NCBI GenBank assembly: GCA_945948185.1
Contig: CAMFAL010000006.1
Coordinates: forward strand, 1-52,930
Length of the DNA: 52,930 nt
Reading direction: 5' to 3'
Origin: an uncultured Clostridia bacterium
GTDB taxonomy: Bacteria; Bacillota; Clostridia; Oscillospirales; Oscillospiraceae
Positions 36,569 to 43,893 of this stretch are shown in pieces. Both the position numbers and the translations under genes were made by a program. The notes under the pieces are model-generated. The model was given only the letters and a program-made list of their open reading frames with translations. It did not search any database and was not told the origin of the DNA. Positions within the stretch are counted from its first letter, which is position 1, and every line of letters begins with the position of its first letter.

Positions 36569-38389
36569 ATGACAAAGGAAGAAGTCCTGAAAATTTATTT
36601 CGGCTACGATACGTTCCGGGGCGGCCAGGAACAGGTCATCGACGCCCTGCTGGCCGGACGGGACGCCCTGGCCATCATGCCCACCGGAGCAGGCAAGTCC
36701 ATCTGCTATCAGGTCCCGGCCTTGGTGCTGCCGGGTATCACCCTGGTGATCTCACCCCTTGTGTCCCTCATGCGGGACCAGGTGACGGCCTTGGTGCAGA
36801 TGGGCATTCCGGCGGCGTTTCTCAACAGCAGCCTGACCTTCAGGCAATACCTTCTGGCACTGGACCGGGCGAAAGCTGGGCGGTACAAGATCATCTACGT
36901 GGCCCCGGAGCGGCTGGAGACCGAGGGCTTCCGGGTCTTCGCGGAGCAGGCGGACATCTCCTTGGTGGCAGTGGACGAGGCCCACTGTATCTCCCAGTGG
37001 GGCCAGGATTTCCGGCCGTCCTACCTGAACATCCCGGCCTTCGTGAAGCGTTTGAAAAAACGCCCTCCGGTGGGAGCTTTCACCGCTACCGCCACCCAGG
37101 ACGTGAAAGCGGATATCGAAAAGCTGCTGGAGCTGGACCGTCCCCTGCGGTTGGCCACGGGCTTTGACCGGGAGAATCTGTTTTTCGCGGTACGGCAGCC
37201 TCAGAACAAGCAGGAATCTCTGGTGGACCTGGTCCGGAGCCGCCCGGACCAATGCGGCATCGTCTACTGCGCCACCCGGCGGACGGTGGAGGAGACCTGC
37301 GGCCTGCTGCAGGAGGCGGGGATCTCCGCCACCCGCTACCACGCCGGTTTGGAGCCGGAGGAGCGGCAGAAGAACCAGGAGGATTTCCTCTATGACCGGA
37401 TGCAGGTGATGGTGGCCACCAACGCCTTCGGCATGGGTATTGACAAGTCCAACGTCCGCTACGTCATCCATTACAATATGCCCAAGGACATGGAGAGCTA
37501 CTATCAGGAAGCAGGCCGGTCCGGCAGGGATGGCCTGCCCGCCAGCTGTATCCTGCTGTACAGCGGCCAGGACGTGCGGACGGCCCAGTTCCTTATTGAG
37601 CACAGCGAGCCCCGGGAAGAATTGGAAGCCCGGACAGCGGAGCAGCTGCGGGAACGGGACTTTCAGCGGCTGCGGCAGATGATGGGCTACTGCAAGACCC
37701 GCCGGTGCCTGAGGCAGTACATTTTGCGGTATTTCGGAGAACTGGCCCCGGATCACTGCGGTGCCTGCTGGAATTGCCTCCACAACTTTGAGTCGGTGGA
37801 TGTCAGCCGGGAGGCCCGGGGCATCATCCGCTGTGTCATGGAGACCGGCGGCCACTTTGGCGTTGGCGTCATCACCGAGACCCTCTGCGGCGCCGACACG
37901 GACAAGGTGCGGAAATTCCACATGGACCGGGAGGAGACCTACGGTTTGCTGCGGGATCACACTCAGGCGGAGGTGCGGTCCTGCATCCATTTCCTGTTGG
38001 ACGAGAGCATCCTGGTACTCAGCGATGGCCCCTATCCGGTGGTAGGGTTGGGAGAGCGTGCAGGAGAAGTGCTGCGGGAGGCTCCGGACCTCTTCATGCA
38101 GGTGGAGAAGGGGGAGCGGCCCGCCTTCAAACGGCGTCCGTCCGTGCCGGAGGAGCTGGAGGGCGCTCAGGCGGAGCTGTTCGGGCGCCTGCGGGCCCTG
38201 CGGGCGCAGCTGGCCCGGCGTCAGGGCGTCCCCGCCTATGCCGTATTCTCCGACAAGACCCTGCGGGAGCTGGCGGTAGTCCGGCCCCGTACCATGGAGG
38301 AACTGAAGTCCGTCGGCGGCATCGGCGACGCCAAGGCCAGCCGCTACGGCAGGGCGTTCCTGGCTGAGATCGCCGCTTTTGAGGAATAA
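36569..38389 (+). CDS. recQ: ATP-dependent DNA helicase RecQ
   Basis: 3'-5' helicase for recombination repair, 606 aa. The helicase core has motif 0/I FRGGQEQVIDALLAGRD and MPTGAGKSICYQ, II VDEAHCISQWGQDFRP, III AFTATATQDV, V ATNAFGMGIDKSNVR and VI YYQEAGRSGRDG. The RQC zinc region CxxYxLRYF...CGACWNCL and winged helix follow, and an HRDC domain (about 520-606, QLARRQGVPAYAVFSDKTLREL) completes it. ATG 36569 follows AAAAGGAGAG. Confidence 0.97.
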   Translation: MTKEEVLKIYFGYDTFRGGQEQVIDALLAGRDALAIMPTGAGKSICYQVPALVLPGITLVISPLVSLMRDQVTALVQMGIPAAFLNSSLTFRQYLLALDRAKAGRYKIIYVAPERLETEGFRVFAEQADISLVAVDEAHCISQWGQDFRPSYLNIPAFVKRLKKRPPVGAFTATATQDVKADIEKLLELDRPLRLATGFDRENLFFAVRQPQNKQESLVDLVRSRPDQCGIVYCATRRTVEETCGLLQEAGISATRYHAGLEPEERQKNQEDFLYDRMQVMVATNAFGMGIDKSNVRYVIHYNMPKDMESYYQEAGRSGRDGLPASCILLYSGQDVRTAQFLIEHSEPREELEARTAEQLRERDFQRLRQMMGYCKTRRCLRQYILRYFGELAPDHCGACWNCLHNFESVDVSREARGIIRCVMETGGHFGVGVITETLCGADTDKVRKFHMDREETYGLLRDHTQAEVRSCIHFLLDESILVLSDGPYPVVGLGERAGEVLREAPDLFMQVEKGERPAFKRRPSVPEELEGAQAELFGRLRALRAQLARRQGVPAYAVFSDKTLRELAVVRPRTMEELKSVGGIGDAKASRYGRAFLAEIAAFEE

Positions 38390-38465
38390 ACCGCATCACA
38401 GCAACTCAAATCAAGCGGGGACGCTCCTGTCTCCTTATGATAGGGTTGGAAGGAGGGAGACTGAG

Positions 38466-39440
38466 ATGTACGAATGGCAGAAGCAGATCCAGAGCATCGT
38501 GGATGAGATCGACCGCTGCATCGGGTCACAGGATGACGAGGCTCTGACGCTCCGGGCGCTTTCCGGCAGGCTGGGCTACTCCGAGTTTTATACCACGCGG
38601 AAATTCAGGGAAATATCGGGGATGCCGCTGCGGGATTACCTGCGCGGCCGGAGGCTGGCCTTCGCGCTGAAGGAGGTGCGGGACAGTGAAAAGAGCCTTT
38701 TGGAGATTGCGCTTGACTATGGCTTTTCCTCCCATGAGGCTTTTACCAGGGCCTTCAAGGGGGCTTACGGTGTTACGCCCAGTGAATATCGGAAAGACCC
38801 GAAGCCGGTTATCCTTCGTACGAAGATCAACCCCTTTGACCGCTACTTTTTAGGATTGGGAGAGATCGGCATGGTAAAATCCACAGATGATGTTAAAATT
38901 TACTTTATTACCATCCCGGCGCACAAATTCCTGTATGTTGAAAACTGGGAGAGCAACGGATACTGGGATTTCTGGCAGAAGCAGAATCTCATCCCGGGGC
39001 AGGACTATGAGACGGTCTGCGGCCTGCTGGACAGCATCAAGGGCAAGCTGGATGACGATGGCGGCAGCGAGGCCAACTGCGGCAGCGGCCAGATCATGGC
39101 TTACAGAAATGACCCGGAGGGACGGCTCTGCGACTGGGGCATCCCCCGCACGGAGTGTTGGGGTGTCCGGCTTCCGGCGGATTATCAGGGGGCGGTGCCG
39201 CCGCAGATGCGTCTGACGGATGTTCCCGAGAGCGAATATATCGTCTTTGAGCACGGACCCTTTGACTATGAGCAGGAGAACCGTACCGTGGAGGAGAAGA
39301 TCGAGCGGGCCATGGCGGGCTTCGACTATTCCGGGACCGGATACTGCCTGGATACGACCCCTGGCAGGCTTATGTACTTTTATTATGATCCGAAACAATA
39401 TTTCAAGTATATCAGGCCTGTTTTCCGAACAAAAGGTTGA
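38466..39440 (+). CDS. AraC family transcriptional regulator with C-terminal effector domain
   Basis: 324 aa. Residues about 8-112 are a double helix-turn-helix AraC DNA-binding domain (LRALSGRLGYSEFYTTRKFR and IALDYGFSSHEAFTRAFKGAYGVTPSEYR). The remainder resembles a GyrI/Rob-type effector-binding domain, ending YYDPKQYFKYIRPVF. This N-terminal DNA-binding order is that of Rob/TetD-like regulators. ATG 38466 follows GGAAGGAGG. GC content is lower than in flanking recQ, hinting at later acquisition. The stop codon lies inside the -35 box of the downstream Mg2+ leader promoter. Confidence 0.88.
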   Translation: MYEWQKQIQSIVDEIDRCIGSQDDEALTLRALSGRLGYSEFYTTRKFREISGMPLRDYLRGRRLAFALKEVRDSEKSLLEIALDYGFSSHEAFTRAFKGAYGVTPSEYRKDPKPVILRTKINPFDRYFLGLGEIGMVKSTDDVKIYFITIPAHKFLYVENWESNGYWDFWQKQNLIPGQDYETVCGLLDSIKGKLDDDGGSEANCGSGQIMAYRNDPEGRLCDWGIPRTECWGVRLPADYQGAVPPQMRLTDVPESEYIVFEHGPFDYEQENRTVEEKIERAMAGFDYSGTGYCLDTTPGRLMYFYYDPKQYFKYIRPVFRTKG

Positions 39441-39465
39441 CAGTTCCAGCCGGGAATGATAGAAT
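39437..39465 (+). promoter_or_regulatory. Promoter of M-box-mgtE transcript
   Basis: TTGACA (39437-39442), 17-bp spacer, TAGAAT (39460-39465). It gives a transcript starting near 39472 and so a leader of about 400 nt before mgtE. Confidence 0.85.
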
Positions 39466-39471
39466 GACCAC

Positions 39472-39650
39472 GTAACCGCATATGCGTCCGGTAGGTAAGG
39501 CTACCGCAGGGATATGGATCGCTGCCGCAAAGTGATGGAGACATCACGCGATGGTTTGAACAGGGCTTGTCGAAAGCAAGGCATGACCTAATGCGATTTC
39601 ACCGCCCGGCGGAGCTAAAGCTCGAACGGTGGCAGCATGATTGTCGTGCA
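39472..39650 (+). promoter_or_regulatory. M-box (ykoK) magnesium riboswitch
   Basis: The core GGTAGGTAAGGCTACCGCAG followed by GGGATATGGATCGCTGCCGC corresponds to the conserved M-box block (AGGUGAGGCUCC...GAUACGCUGCC), and GGAGCTAAAGCTCGAAC near 39610-39626 matches the conserved GCUAAAGCUC segment near its 3' end. The gene downstream is an MgtE Mg2+ transporter. High Mg2+ should compact the aptamer and allow the adjacent terminator to form. Limits are approximate. Confidence 0.85.
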
Positions 39651-39651
39651 G

Positions 39652-39686
39652 AACACGCGTCCACCATTTGGGGACGCGTGTTTTTT
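39652..39686 (+). terminator. Expression-platform terminator of the M-box
   Basis: Stem AACACGCGTCC / GGACGCGTGTT followed by a run of T, directly after the aptamer. Its 5' arm could instead pair with aptamer-proximal sequence in low Mg2+. Confidence 0.9.
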
Positions 39687-39718
39687 GGTTGATTTCAGGA
39701 AAAAGTGAGGTGAACGGA

Positions 39719-39808
39719 ATGGACGCCGGCAGTCGAAGGCCAGACAGATCAGAAAGCCCTGACCGGAGCAGCCGTCAGGACAGACGACGCGGCGTCTGTC
39801 CCGGTTAG
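39719..39808 (+). CDS. Putative 29-codon leader ORF between riboswitch terminator and mgtE
   Basis: ATG 39719 is preceded by AAGTGAGGTGAACGGA, a plausible Shine-Dalgarno site, and runs 29 codons to TAG 39806. The peptide is dominated by Arg, Asp, Ser and Pro (MDAGSRRPDRSES at the start, SSRQDRRRG later). The 3' part of the ORF contains a 9-bp stem (GGACAGACG / CGTCTGTCC, 39778-39801). Further on, CCTCC (39824-39828) is complementary to the mgtE ribosome site GAGGAGG (39861-39867), so the leader could switch mgtE translation. No homologue is recognised; it may be a chance ORF. Confidence 0.45.
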   Translation: MDAGSRRPDRSESPDRSSRQDRRRGVCPG

Positions 39809-39876
39809 GCGCGCTTTGTCCGGCCTCCCTGTCAATTGGAGCGAATGCTCACAAGGAAACGAGGAGGTAAGAAAAC

Positions 39877-40884
39877 ATGAAAAAGACATTTGATGAGATC
39901 CGTGAGAACATCCCCGTCACCGGGGACACCGTGGCCGCCATCATGCGGCAGCCGGTAGTGCTGCCGCCGGACTTCCGGGTAAATGAGGCCATCGAACGCA
40001 TCCGGCAGGTGGGACTGCCGGATACCCAGATGAACAACTGCTATGTGGTGGGTGAGGAATACACCCTGTTGGGGCTGGTGAGCCTGCGGGCGCTGCTGGT
40101 GACCCGGGGCGGTGTTCGCCTGAAGGACGCCATGGCCCATCCTTTTATCACCCTCCAGCCGGAGGATGACCAGGAGCTGGCGGCACAGCTTATGCAGGAG
40201 TATGACCTGTTGGAGCTGCCGGTGGTGGACGGAGACAACCGCCTGGTGGGCGTCGTCACTGCCGACGATGCCATGGAGGTCCTGCAGGAGGAGGCCACGG
40301 AGGATATGGAGCGGATGGCGGCCATGATGCCTTCGGAGGCGCCCTATCTGGAGAGGCCTGTGGTATGGGTGTTCCTCAGCCGTATCCCCTGGCTGCTGTT
40401 GCTGATGATCTCCGCCACCTTCACCGGCGGCATCATTGCCCATTTTGAGGATGCCCTGGCGGCCCAGGTGGCCCTGACGGCCTTTATCCCCATGCTGATG
40501 GACACCGGCGGCAACTGCGGCAGCCAGTCCTCTGTGACGGTAATTCGTGGCTTGTCTCTGGGAGAACTCAGCTTTTCCAGCTGGCCCCGGGTGCTGTGGA
40601 AGGAGCTGCGAACGGGGGCCCTGTGCGCGTTGGCGCTGGCGGCGGTAAACTACCTGCGGCTGCTGGTGTTCAGCGGCGTGGGACAGGGGGTGGCGGCCAC
40701 CGTCAGCCTGACTTTGGCGGTCACCGTGGTCCTGGCGGACCTGATCGGTTGCTCGCTGCCCATTCTGGCCCGGCGCCTGGGCTTCGACCCAGCGGTGATG
40801 GCCAGCCCCTTCATCACCACCCTGGTGGACGCGGTCTCCCTGCTGACCTATTTCCGCCTGGCCTCCTGGCTGCTGGGACTGTGA
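39877..40884 (+). CDS. mgtE: MgtE-type magnesium transporter lacking the N domain
   Basis: 335-aa Mg2+ channel/transporter. A paired CBS domain occupies about 20-130 (IMRQPVVLPPDFRVNEAIERI, DLLELPVVDGDNRLVGVVTADD), then five membrane helices (about 160-335) with MDTGGNCGSQSSVTVIRGLSLGE and VVLADLIGCSLP, the conserved MgtE pore and Mg2+-site segments. Family members usually run about 450 aa, with an extra N-terminal superhelical domain that, with CBS, gates the pore in response to Mg2+; it is missing here. ATG 39877 follows GAGGAGGTAAG. Confidence 0.93.
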   Translation: MKKTFDEIRENIPVTGDTVAAIMRQPVVLPPDFRVNEAIERIRQVGLPDTQMNNCYVVGEEYTLLGLVSLRALLVTRGGVRLKDAMAHPFITLQPEDDQELAAQLMQEYDLLELPVVDGDNRLVGVVTADDAMEVLQEEATEDMERMAAMMPSEAPYLERPVVWVFLSRIPWLLLLMISATFTGGIIAHFEDALAAQVALTAFIPMLMDTGGNCGSQSSVTVIRGLSLGELSFSSWPRVLWKELRTGALCALALAAVNYLRLLVFSGVGQGVAATVSLTLAVTVVLADLIGCSLPILARRLGFDPAVMASPFITTLVDAVSLLTYFRLASWLLGL

Positions 40885-40887
40885 CAC

Positions 40888-40916
40888 TTTACCAGGAGGG
40901 CCTTCTGTGGTATCAT
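40888..40916 (+). promoter_or_regulatory. Promoter of TIM-barrel gene
   Basis: TTTACC (40888-40893), 17-bp spacer, TATCAT (40911-40916), 31 nt before the next start. Confidence 0.6.
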
Positions 40917-40947
40917 GGCATCATGATGAAACAGGAGGGACCTTCCC

Positions 40948-41874
40948 ATGAGACTTGCCATTAAGACCTGCACGTTGGACATGCCCTTTGAGGAGATGCT
41001 GGATTTCTGTGTGGAACAGGGCGTCCGCACCGTGGAGATCGGCACCGGAAACTGGTCCGGCGCACCCCATATCGATCTGGACGAGATGGTGTCCTCCGAA
41101 AGGGTCCGGCAGCGGTGGATGGACCAGCTGCGCCGACGGGATATTGCGCTTTGCGCCCTGAACTGCTCCGGCAATCCTTTGGCCTATGAAAAAGAGTGGG
41201 AGGTCACGGAGAAGACCTTTCGTTTGGCGGAGCAGCTGGGTGTGGAGAAGATCGTCATGATGAGCGGCCTGCCTGCGGGCTGTCCAGGCGACAGGACCCC
41301 GGTGTGGATCACTACCTCCTGGCCTCCGGAGACCCAGGACATTCTGGACTACCAGTGGAACGAGGTGGCTATCCCAAAGTGGAAAGAACTGGTACGGATG
41401 GCGGAAAACTGCGGCATCCGCCGCATCGCCCTGGAGAACCACGCCATGCAGCTGGTGTACAACCCGGAGACGCTGCTGCGGCTGCGGGAGGCCGTGGGTC
41501 CCATGGTGGGCATGAATCTGGACCCCTCTCATCTCTTCTGGATGGGCGGCGATCCCATGGAGGCGGCCCGGGTGCTGGGGGAGGCAGGGGCCATCTACCA
41601 CATCCACGGGAAGGATTCCCGGCCGGAGCGCCGCATGTGCGGCCCCAACGGGATGTTGGACACCAAGCCCATCGGCCAGTTCCGCCAGCGGTCCTGGAAC
41701 TATGTGGCGGTGGGGGCCGGTCACGGCGCCCAGTGGTGGAAGGAATTCTTCTCCGTGGTCCGCATGTGCGGCTATGACGGAGACGTGTCCCTGGAAATGG
41801 AGGACCTGACCATGCCCATGCTGGAGGGCCACATCAGCTCCCTGCGGACACTGAAAGAGGCTCTGGTACTCTGA
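40948..41874 (+). CDS. Sugar phosphate isomerase/epimerase-like TIM barrel (AP_endonuc_2)
   Basis: 308-aa protein of the xylose-isomerase-like TIM-barrel family. Metal-binding-type segments are visible: IALENHAMQL (Glu), VGMNLDPSHLFWMGGDP (Asp, His), YHIHGKDSRPE (His, Asp) and VSLEMEDLTM (Glu near the C terminus). Such enzymes isomerise or epimerise sugars or inositols, but no sugar genes adjoin, so the substrate is unknown. ATG 40948 follows CAGGAGGGA and the gene stands alone between its promoter and a terminator. Confidence 0.88.
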   Translation: MRLAIKTCTLDMPFEEMLDFCVEQGVRTVEIGTGNWSGAPHIDLDEMVSSERVRQRWMDQLRRRDIALCALNCSGNPLAYEKEWEVTEKTFRLAEQLGVEKIVMMSGLPAGCPGDRTPVWITTSWPPETQDILDYQWNEVAIPKWKELVRMAENCGIRRIALENHAMQLVYNPETLLRLREAVGPMVGMNLDPSHLFWMGGDPMEAARVLGEAGAIYHIHGKDSRPERRMCGPNGMLDTKPIGQFRQRSWNYVAVGAGHGAQWWKEFFSVVRMCGYDGDVSLEMEDLTMPMLEGHISSLRTLKEALVL

Positions 41875-41878
41875 AACA

Positions 41879-41911
41879 AAAAAGGACATGGCGTTCAGCC
41901 ATGTCCTTTTC
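41879..41911. terminator. Bidirectional terminator
   Basis: Stem AAAAGGACATGGC / GCCATGTCCTTTT with GTTCA loop between convergent genes, with A and T tracts on either side. Confidence 0.93.
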
Positions 41912-41919
41912 ATTTTGTA

Positions 41920-42501
41920 TTACAGAAGTTTTGCGTCCAGCGCCGTGATGGGGATGACCGGGGAGGGCGGGCCGTCGTGGGAGCCGATCTCCTTGTGCAT
42001 CCAGATCATGTCGTACCAATTGTCAAACTTATAGCCGCACTTGGGGAATTTGGCGGTCAGCTCGTACCCCATGTGGGCGTGGAAGTGCATACTGTTGTTG
42101 GTCAGATGGGCGTCCTCGTGGTCCGTATAGGCGATGCAGGCATACATGCTCAGAATGTTCTGGGCCTTCAGCAGTGCCTCCAGCCTGTCGTGGAGAAGGC
42201 GGCCATAGCCCTGCCCGGCATGACCCTGTTTGACGTAGATGGAGGTTTCCACCGCCCAGTCATAGGCGGCGCGGGCTTTGAAAGGGGAAGCGTAGGCATA
42301 CCCCACCAGCCCCTCTTCCGTTTCCGCCGCCAGATAGGGATAGCGGCGCAGACAGTCCGCCATGGTATTCCGGAACTCCTCCGGAGAGGGGGGCTCATAG
42401 TTGAAGGCCACGGCGGTCTCCAGAACGTAGGGACGGAAAATCTCCAGCAGCTCCTCCGCGTCCTGAGGCCGGGCCAGTCTGATTTTGCAGTTCATGGACA
42501 T
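41920..42501 (-). CDS. GNAT N-acetyltransferase
   Basis: 193-aa acetyltransferase resembling phosphinothricin acetyltransferases. KIRLARPQDAEELLEIFRPYV starts the fold; ETSIYVKQGHAGQGYGRLLHDRL contains the acetyl-CoA pyrophosphate loop (Q/RxxGxG/A as GHAGQGYG); HFHAHMGYELTAKFPKCGYKF is the usual C-terminal strand. ATG 42501 is chosen with GGAGG 6 nt upstream; the longer frame to 42588 enters the upstream gene. It is the last gene of a minus-strand run with murC. Substrate unknown. Confidence 0.88.
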   Translation of the reverse strand: MSMNCKIRLARPQDAEELLEIFRPYVLETAVAFNYEPPSPEEFRNTMADCLRRYPYLAAETEEGLVGYAYASPFKARAAYDWAVETSIYVKQGHAGQGYGRLLHDRLEALLKAQNILSMYACIAYTDHEDAHLTNNSMHFHAHMGYELTAKFPKCGYKFDNWYDMIWMHKEIGSHDGPPSPVIPITALDAKLL

Positions 42502-42521
42502 TGTGTGTTCCTCCGGTGGTG

Positions 42522-43274
42522 TCAGGCTTCGGGGAGCCGGGTGGGGGCCAGTTCTTCCAGCAGCCGTCGGGCTTCGGATACCAGCCAAAGGGTGCCGCCC
42601 TCGGCGGCCACGTCCTCCAGGTGCTCCCGGGCACCGTCGTGATTCCCGGTGTCCAGGTCCGCCTTGCCCATGCGGAAGGCGGAAGTCACCAGCTGGAGCT
42701 GATTGGCGGCTTCGGATTGGACCTGCTCCTCCTGGGCGTAGAAGTCCTCCCAGCGGCGTTCAGCCAGGGCCAGACCGGCGTCCATCGCATGCAGGACCTT
42801 TTCAACGGAGGGGCACTGTGCGGGTTTGCTTGTCTCCATCAGCCGGGCGGTTTCCTGCCGGGACTGGCGGGCAGCCTCCGGGTCTCCCAGAGCCAGGCAG
42901 CAGTCAAAGGAAGATTGCAGATACAGCAGGTGGAGGCTGAGATCGGCCCGCTGGATGTATACGTTCGCCAGAGCGTCAGACGCTTCCCGGAACCGGCCAG
43001 AGGCACACAGACCCTGGATGCGGCACAGATTCAAAAAATTAGTGTCCTGCTTGCTCCGGGAAAGAATGCGTTCCATGATCTCTGTGTATTTGACCGCGTC
43101 GCAGTCCTCCCGCAGCACCGTTTGAAGCAGGGAAAACTGTTGAACCTTCATGGCCCGCAGGAAGCGCAGCGCCAGATAAAACGCCGCCACCAGCGCAATG
43201 CAGAGAAACAGATTGAGCTTACTCCACAGGCGCAGCAGCAGAAACAGGAATACCACCAAGGTTCCATAGCGCAT
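42522..43274 (-). CDS. Hypothetical membrane protein with TPR-like helices
   Basis: 250 aa, family not recognised. The N terminus has two hydrophobic stretches (about 3-17 and 22-40) followed by a helical domain with Ala/Leu-rich repeats suggestive of TPR (LCASGRFREASDALANVY, SSFDCCLALGDPEAARQSRQ, FRMGKADLDTGNHDGAREHL). ATG 43274 has no ribosome site at normal spacing. The frame stays open upstream, through a segment reading GYLKECRTITL, and a well-placed start with ribosome site at 43339 is in another frame, so the annotated N terminus may be incomplete or frameshifted. Confidence 0.65.
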   Translation of the reverse strand: MRYGTLVVFLFLLLRLWSKLNLFLCIALVAAFYLALRFLRAMKVQQFSLLQTVLREDCDAVKYTEIMERILSRSKQDTNFLNLCRIQGLCASGRFREASDALANVYIQRADLSLHLLYLQSSFDCCLALGDPEAARQSRQETARLMETSKPAQCPSVEKVLHAMDAGLALAERRWEDFYAQEEQVQSEAANQLQLVTSAFRMGKADLDTGNHDGAREHLEDVAAEGGTLWLVSEARRLLEELAPTRLPEA

Positions 43275-43297
43275 GAGGGTGATGGTCCTGCACTCCT

Positions 43298-43339
43298 TCA
43301 GATAGCCGCGGCCAGTACTTCCGCGGTACGCTCTTTCAT
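43298..43339 (-). other. 13-codon ORF or frameshifted start before the TPR-like gene
   Basis: On the minus strand GGGAGGTCCCAC precedes ATG 43339, which opens MKERTAEVLAAAI and stops at 43298. One extra base near the GCC-GCG-GC run would join it to the reading frame of the downstream membrane protein. It is either a leader ORF or the true start separated by a single-base frameshift. Confidence 0.45.
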
Positions 43340-43352
43340 GTGGGACCTCCCA

Positions 43353-43892
43353 TTACAGCTCAACCACCGTGGCCTCGTGGCCGGTGTGGGGCAACAGCTT
43401 GTGCAGTACGTCCTCAGTCTTGAGCTTGAGGCTGCTGGTGCAGATACAGGGGTGGCAGCTGAGGTACTCCGCTTCGCAGACCTCCCGCTCCATCAGGAGC
43501 CGGACCTTGTGGCCGGTGTCGTTCATGAGTCCAAGGATCGTGGCGGAGCCGGGAGTGCAGTGAAGCAGCTCCCACAGGGCCTCCTCCGGGGCAAAGGACA
43601 GGCGGGCGGAGCCAATCTGGCGGCTCAGGTCCTTGGTGTGAAAGGGTTTGTCCGGTCCCATACACAGCAGGTAAAAGTCCGTTTTCTGCCGGTTGCAGAG
43701 GAACAGGTTTTTACAGATGGGAACACCCAGCACCTCACTGACGGCGGCGCACTTCTCCATGGTGTCGGCGGGCTCGCTGGAAACCCGGTCATAGTCCATG
43801 CCCAGGGACTCCAGCAGGCTGAAAGCGGCGTCCTCCTGGGGAAGGAGCTCCCCTTCGGGGCGGGTGTTGTGATAAAGCTTGGAAATTTCCAT
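43353..43892 (-). CDS. Prolyl-tRNA editing (YbaK/ProX-type) deacylase
   Basis: 179-aa trans-editing domain protein that hydrolyses mischarged Ala- or Cys-tRNA(Pro). ERKxxK-like elements of the YbaK fold are visible: ICKNLFLCNRQKTDFYLLCMGPDKPFHTKDLSR (K for tRNA/substrate binding), TPGSATILGLMNDTGHKVRLLM and SCHPCICTSSLKLKTEDVL, matching the PrdX/ProXp group of Bacillota. METISK-like start MEISKLYHN at 43892 follows AAAGGACGAC. It begins one base after the murC stop. Confidence 0.88.
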   Translation of the reverse strand: MEISKLYHNTRPEGELLPQEDAAFSLLESLGMDYDRVSSEPADTMEKCAAVSEVLGVPICKNLFLCNRQKTDFYLLCMGPDKPFHTKDLSRQIGSARLSFAPEEALWELLHCTPGSATILGLMNDTGHKVRLLMEREVCEAEYLSCHPCICTSSLKLKTEDVLHKLLPHTGHEATVVEL

Positions 43893-43893
43893 G

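Noticed and set aside
39472-39686. T-box or cobalamin riboswitch as alternatives for the mgtE leader
   Set aside because: No T-box bulge sequence or B12-box is seen, while several M-box core segments and an Mg2+ transporter are present.
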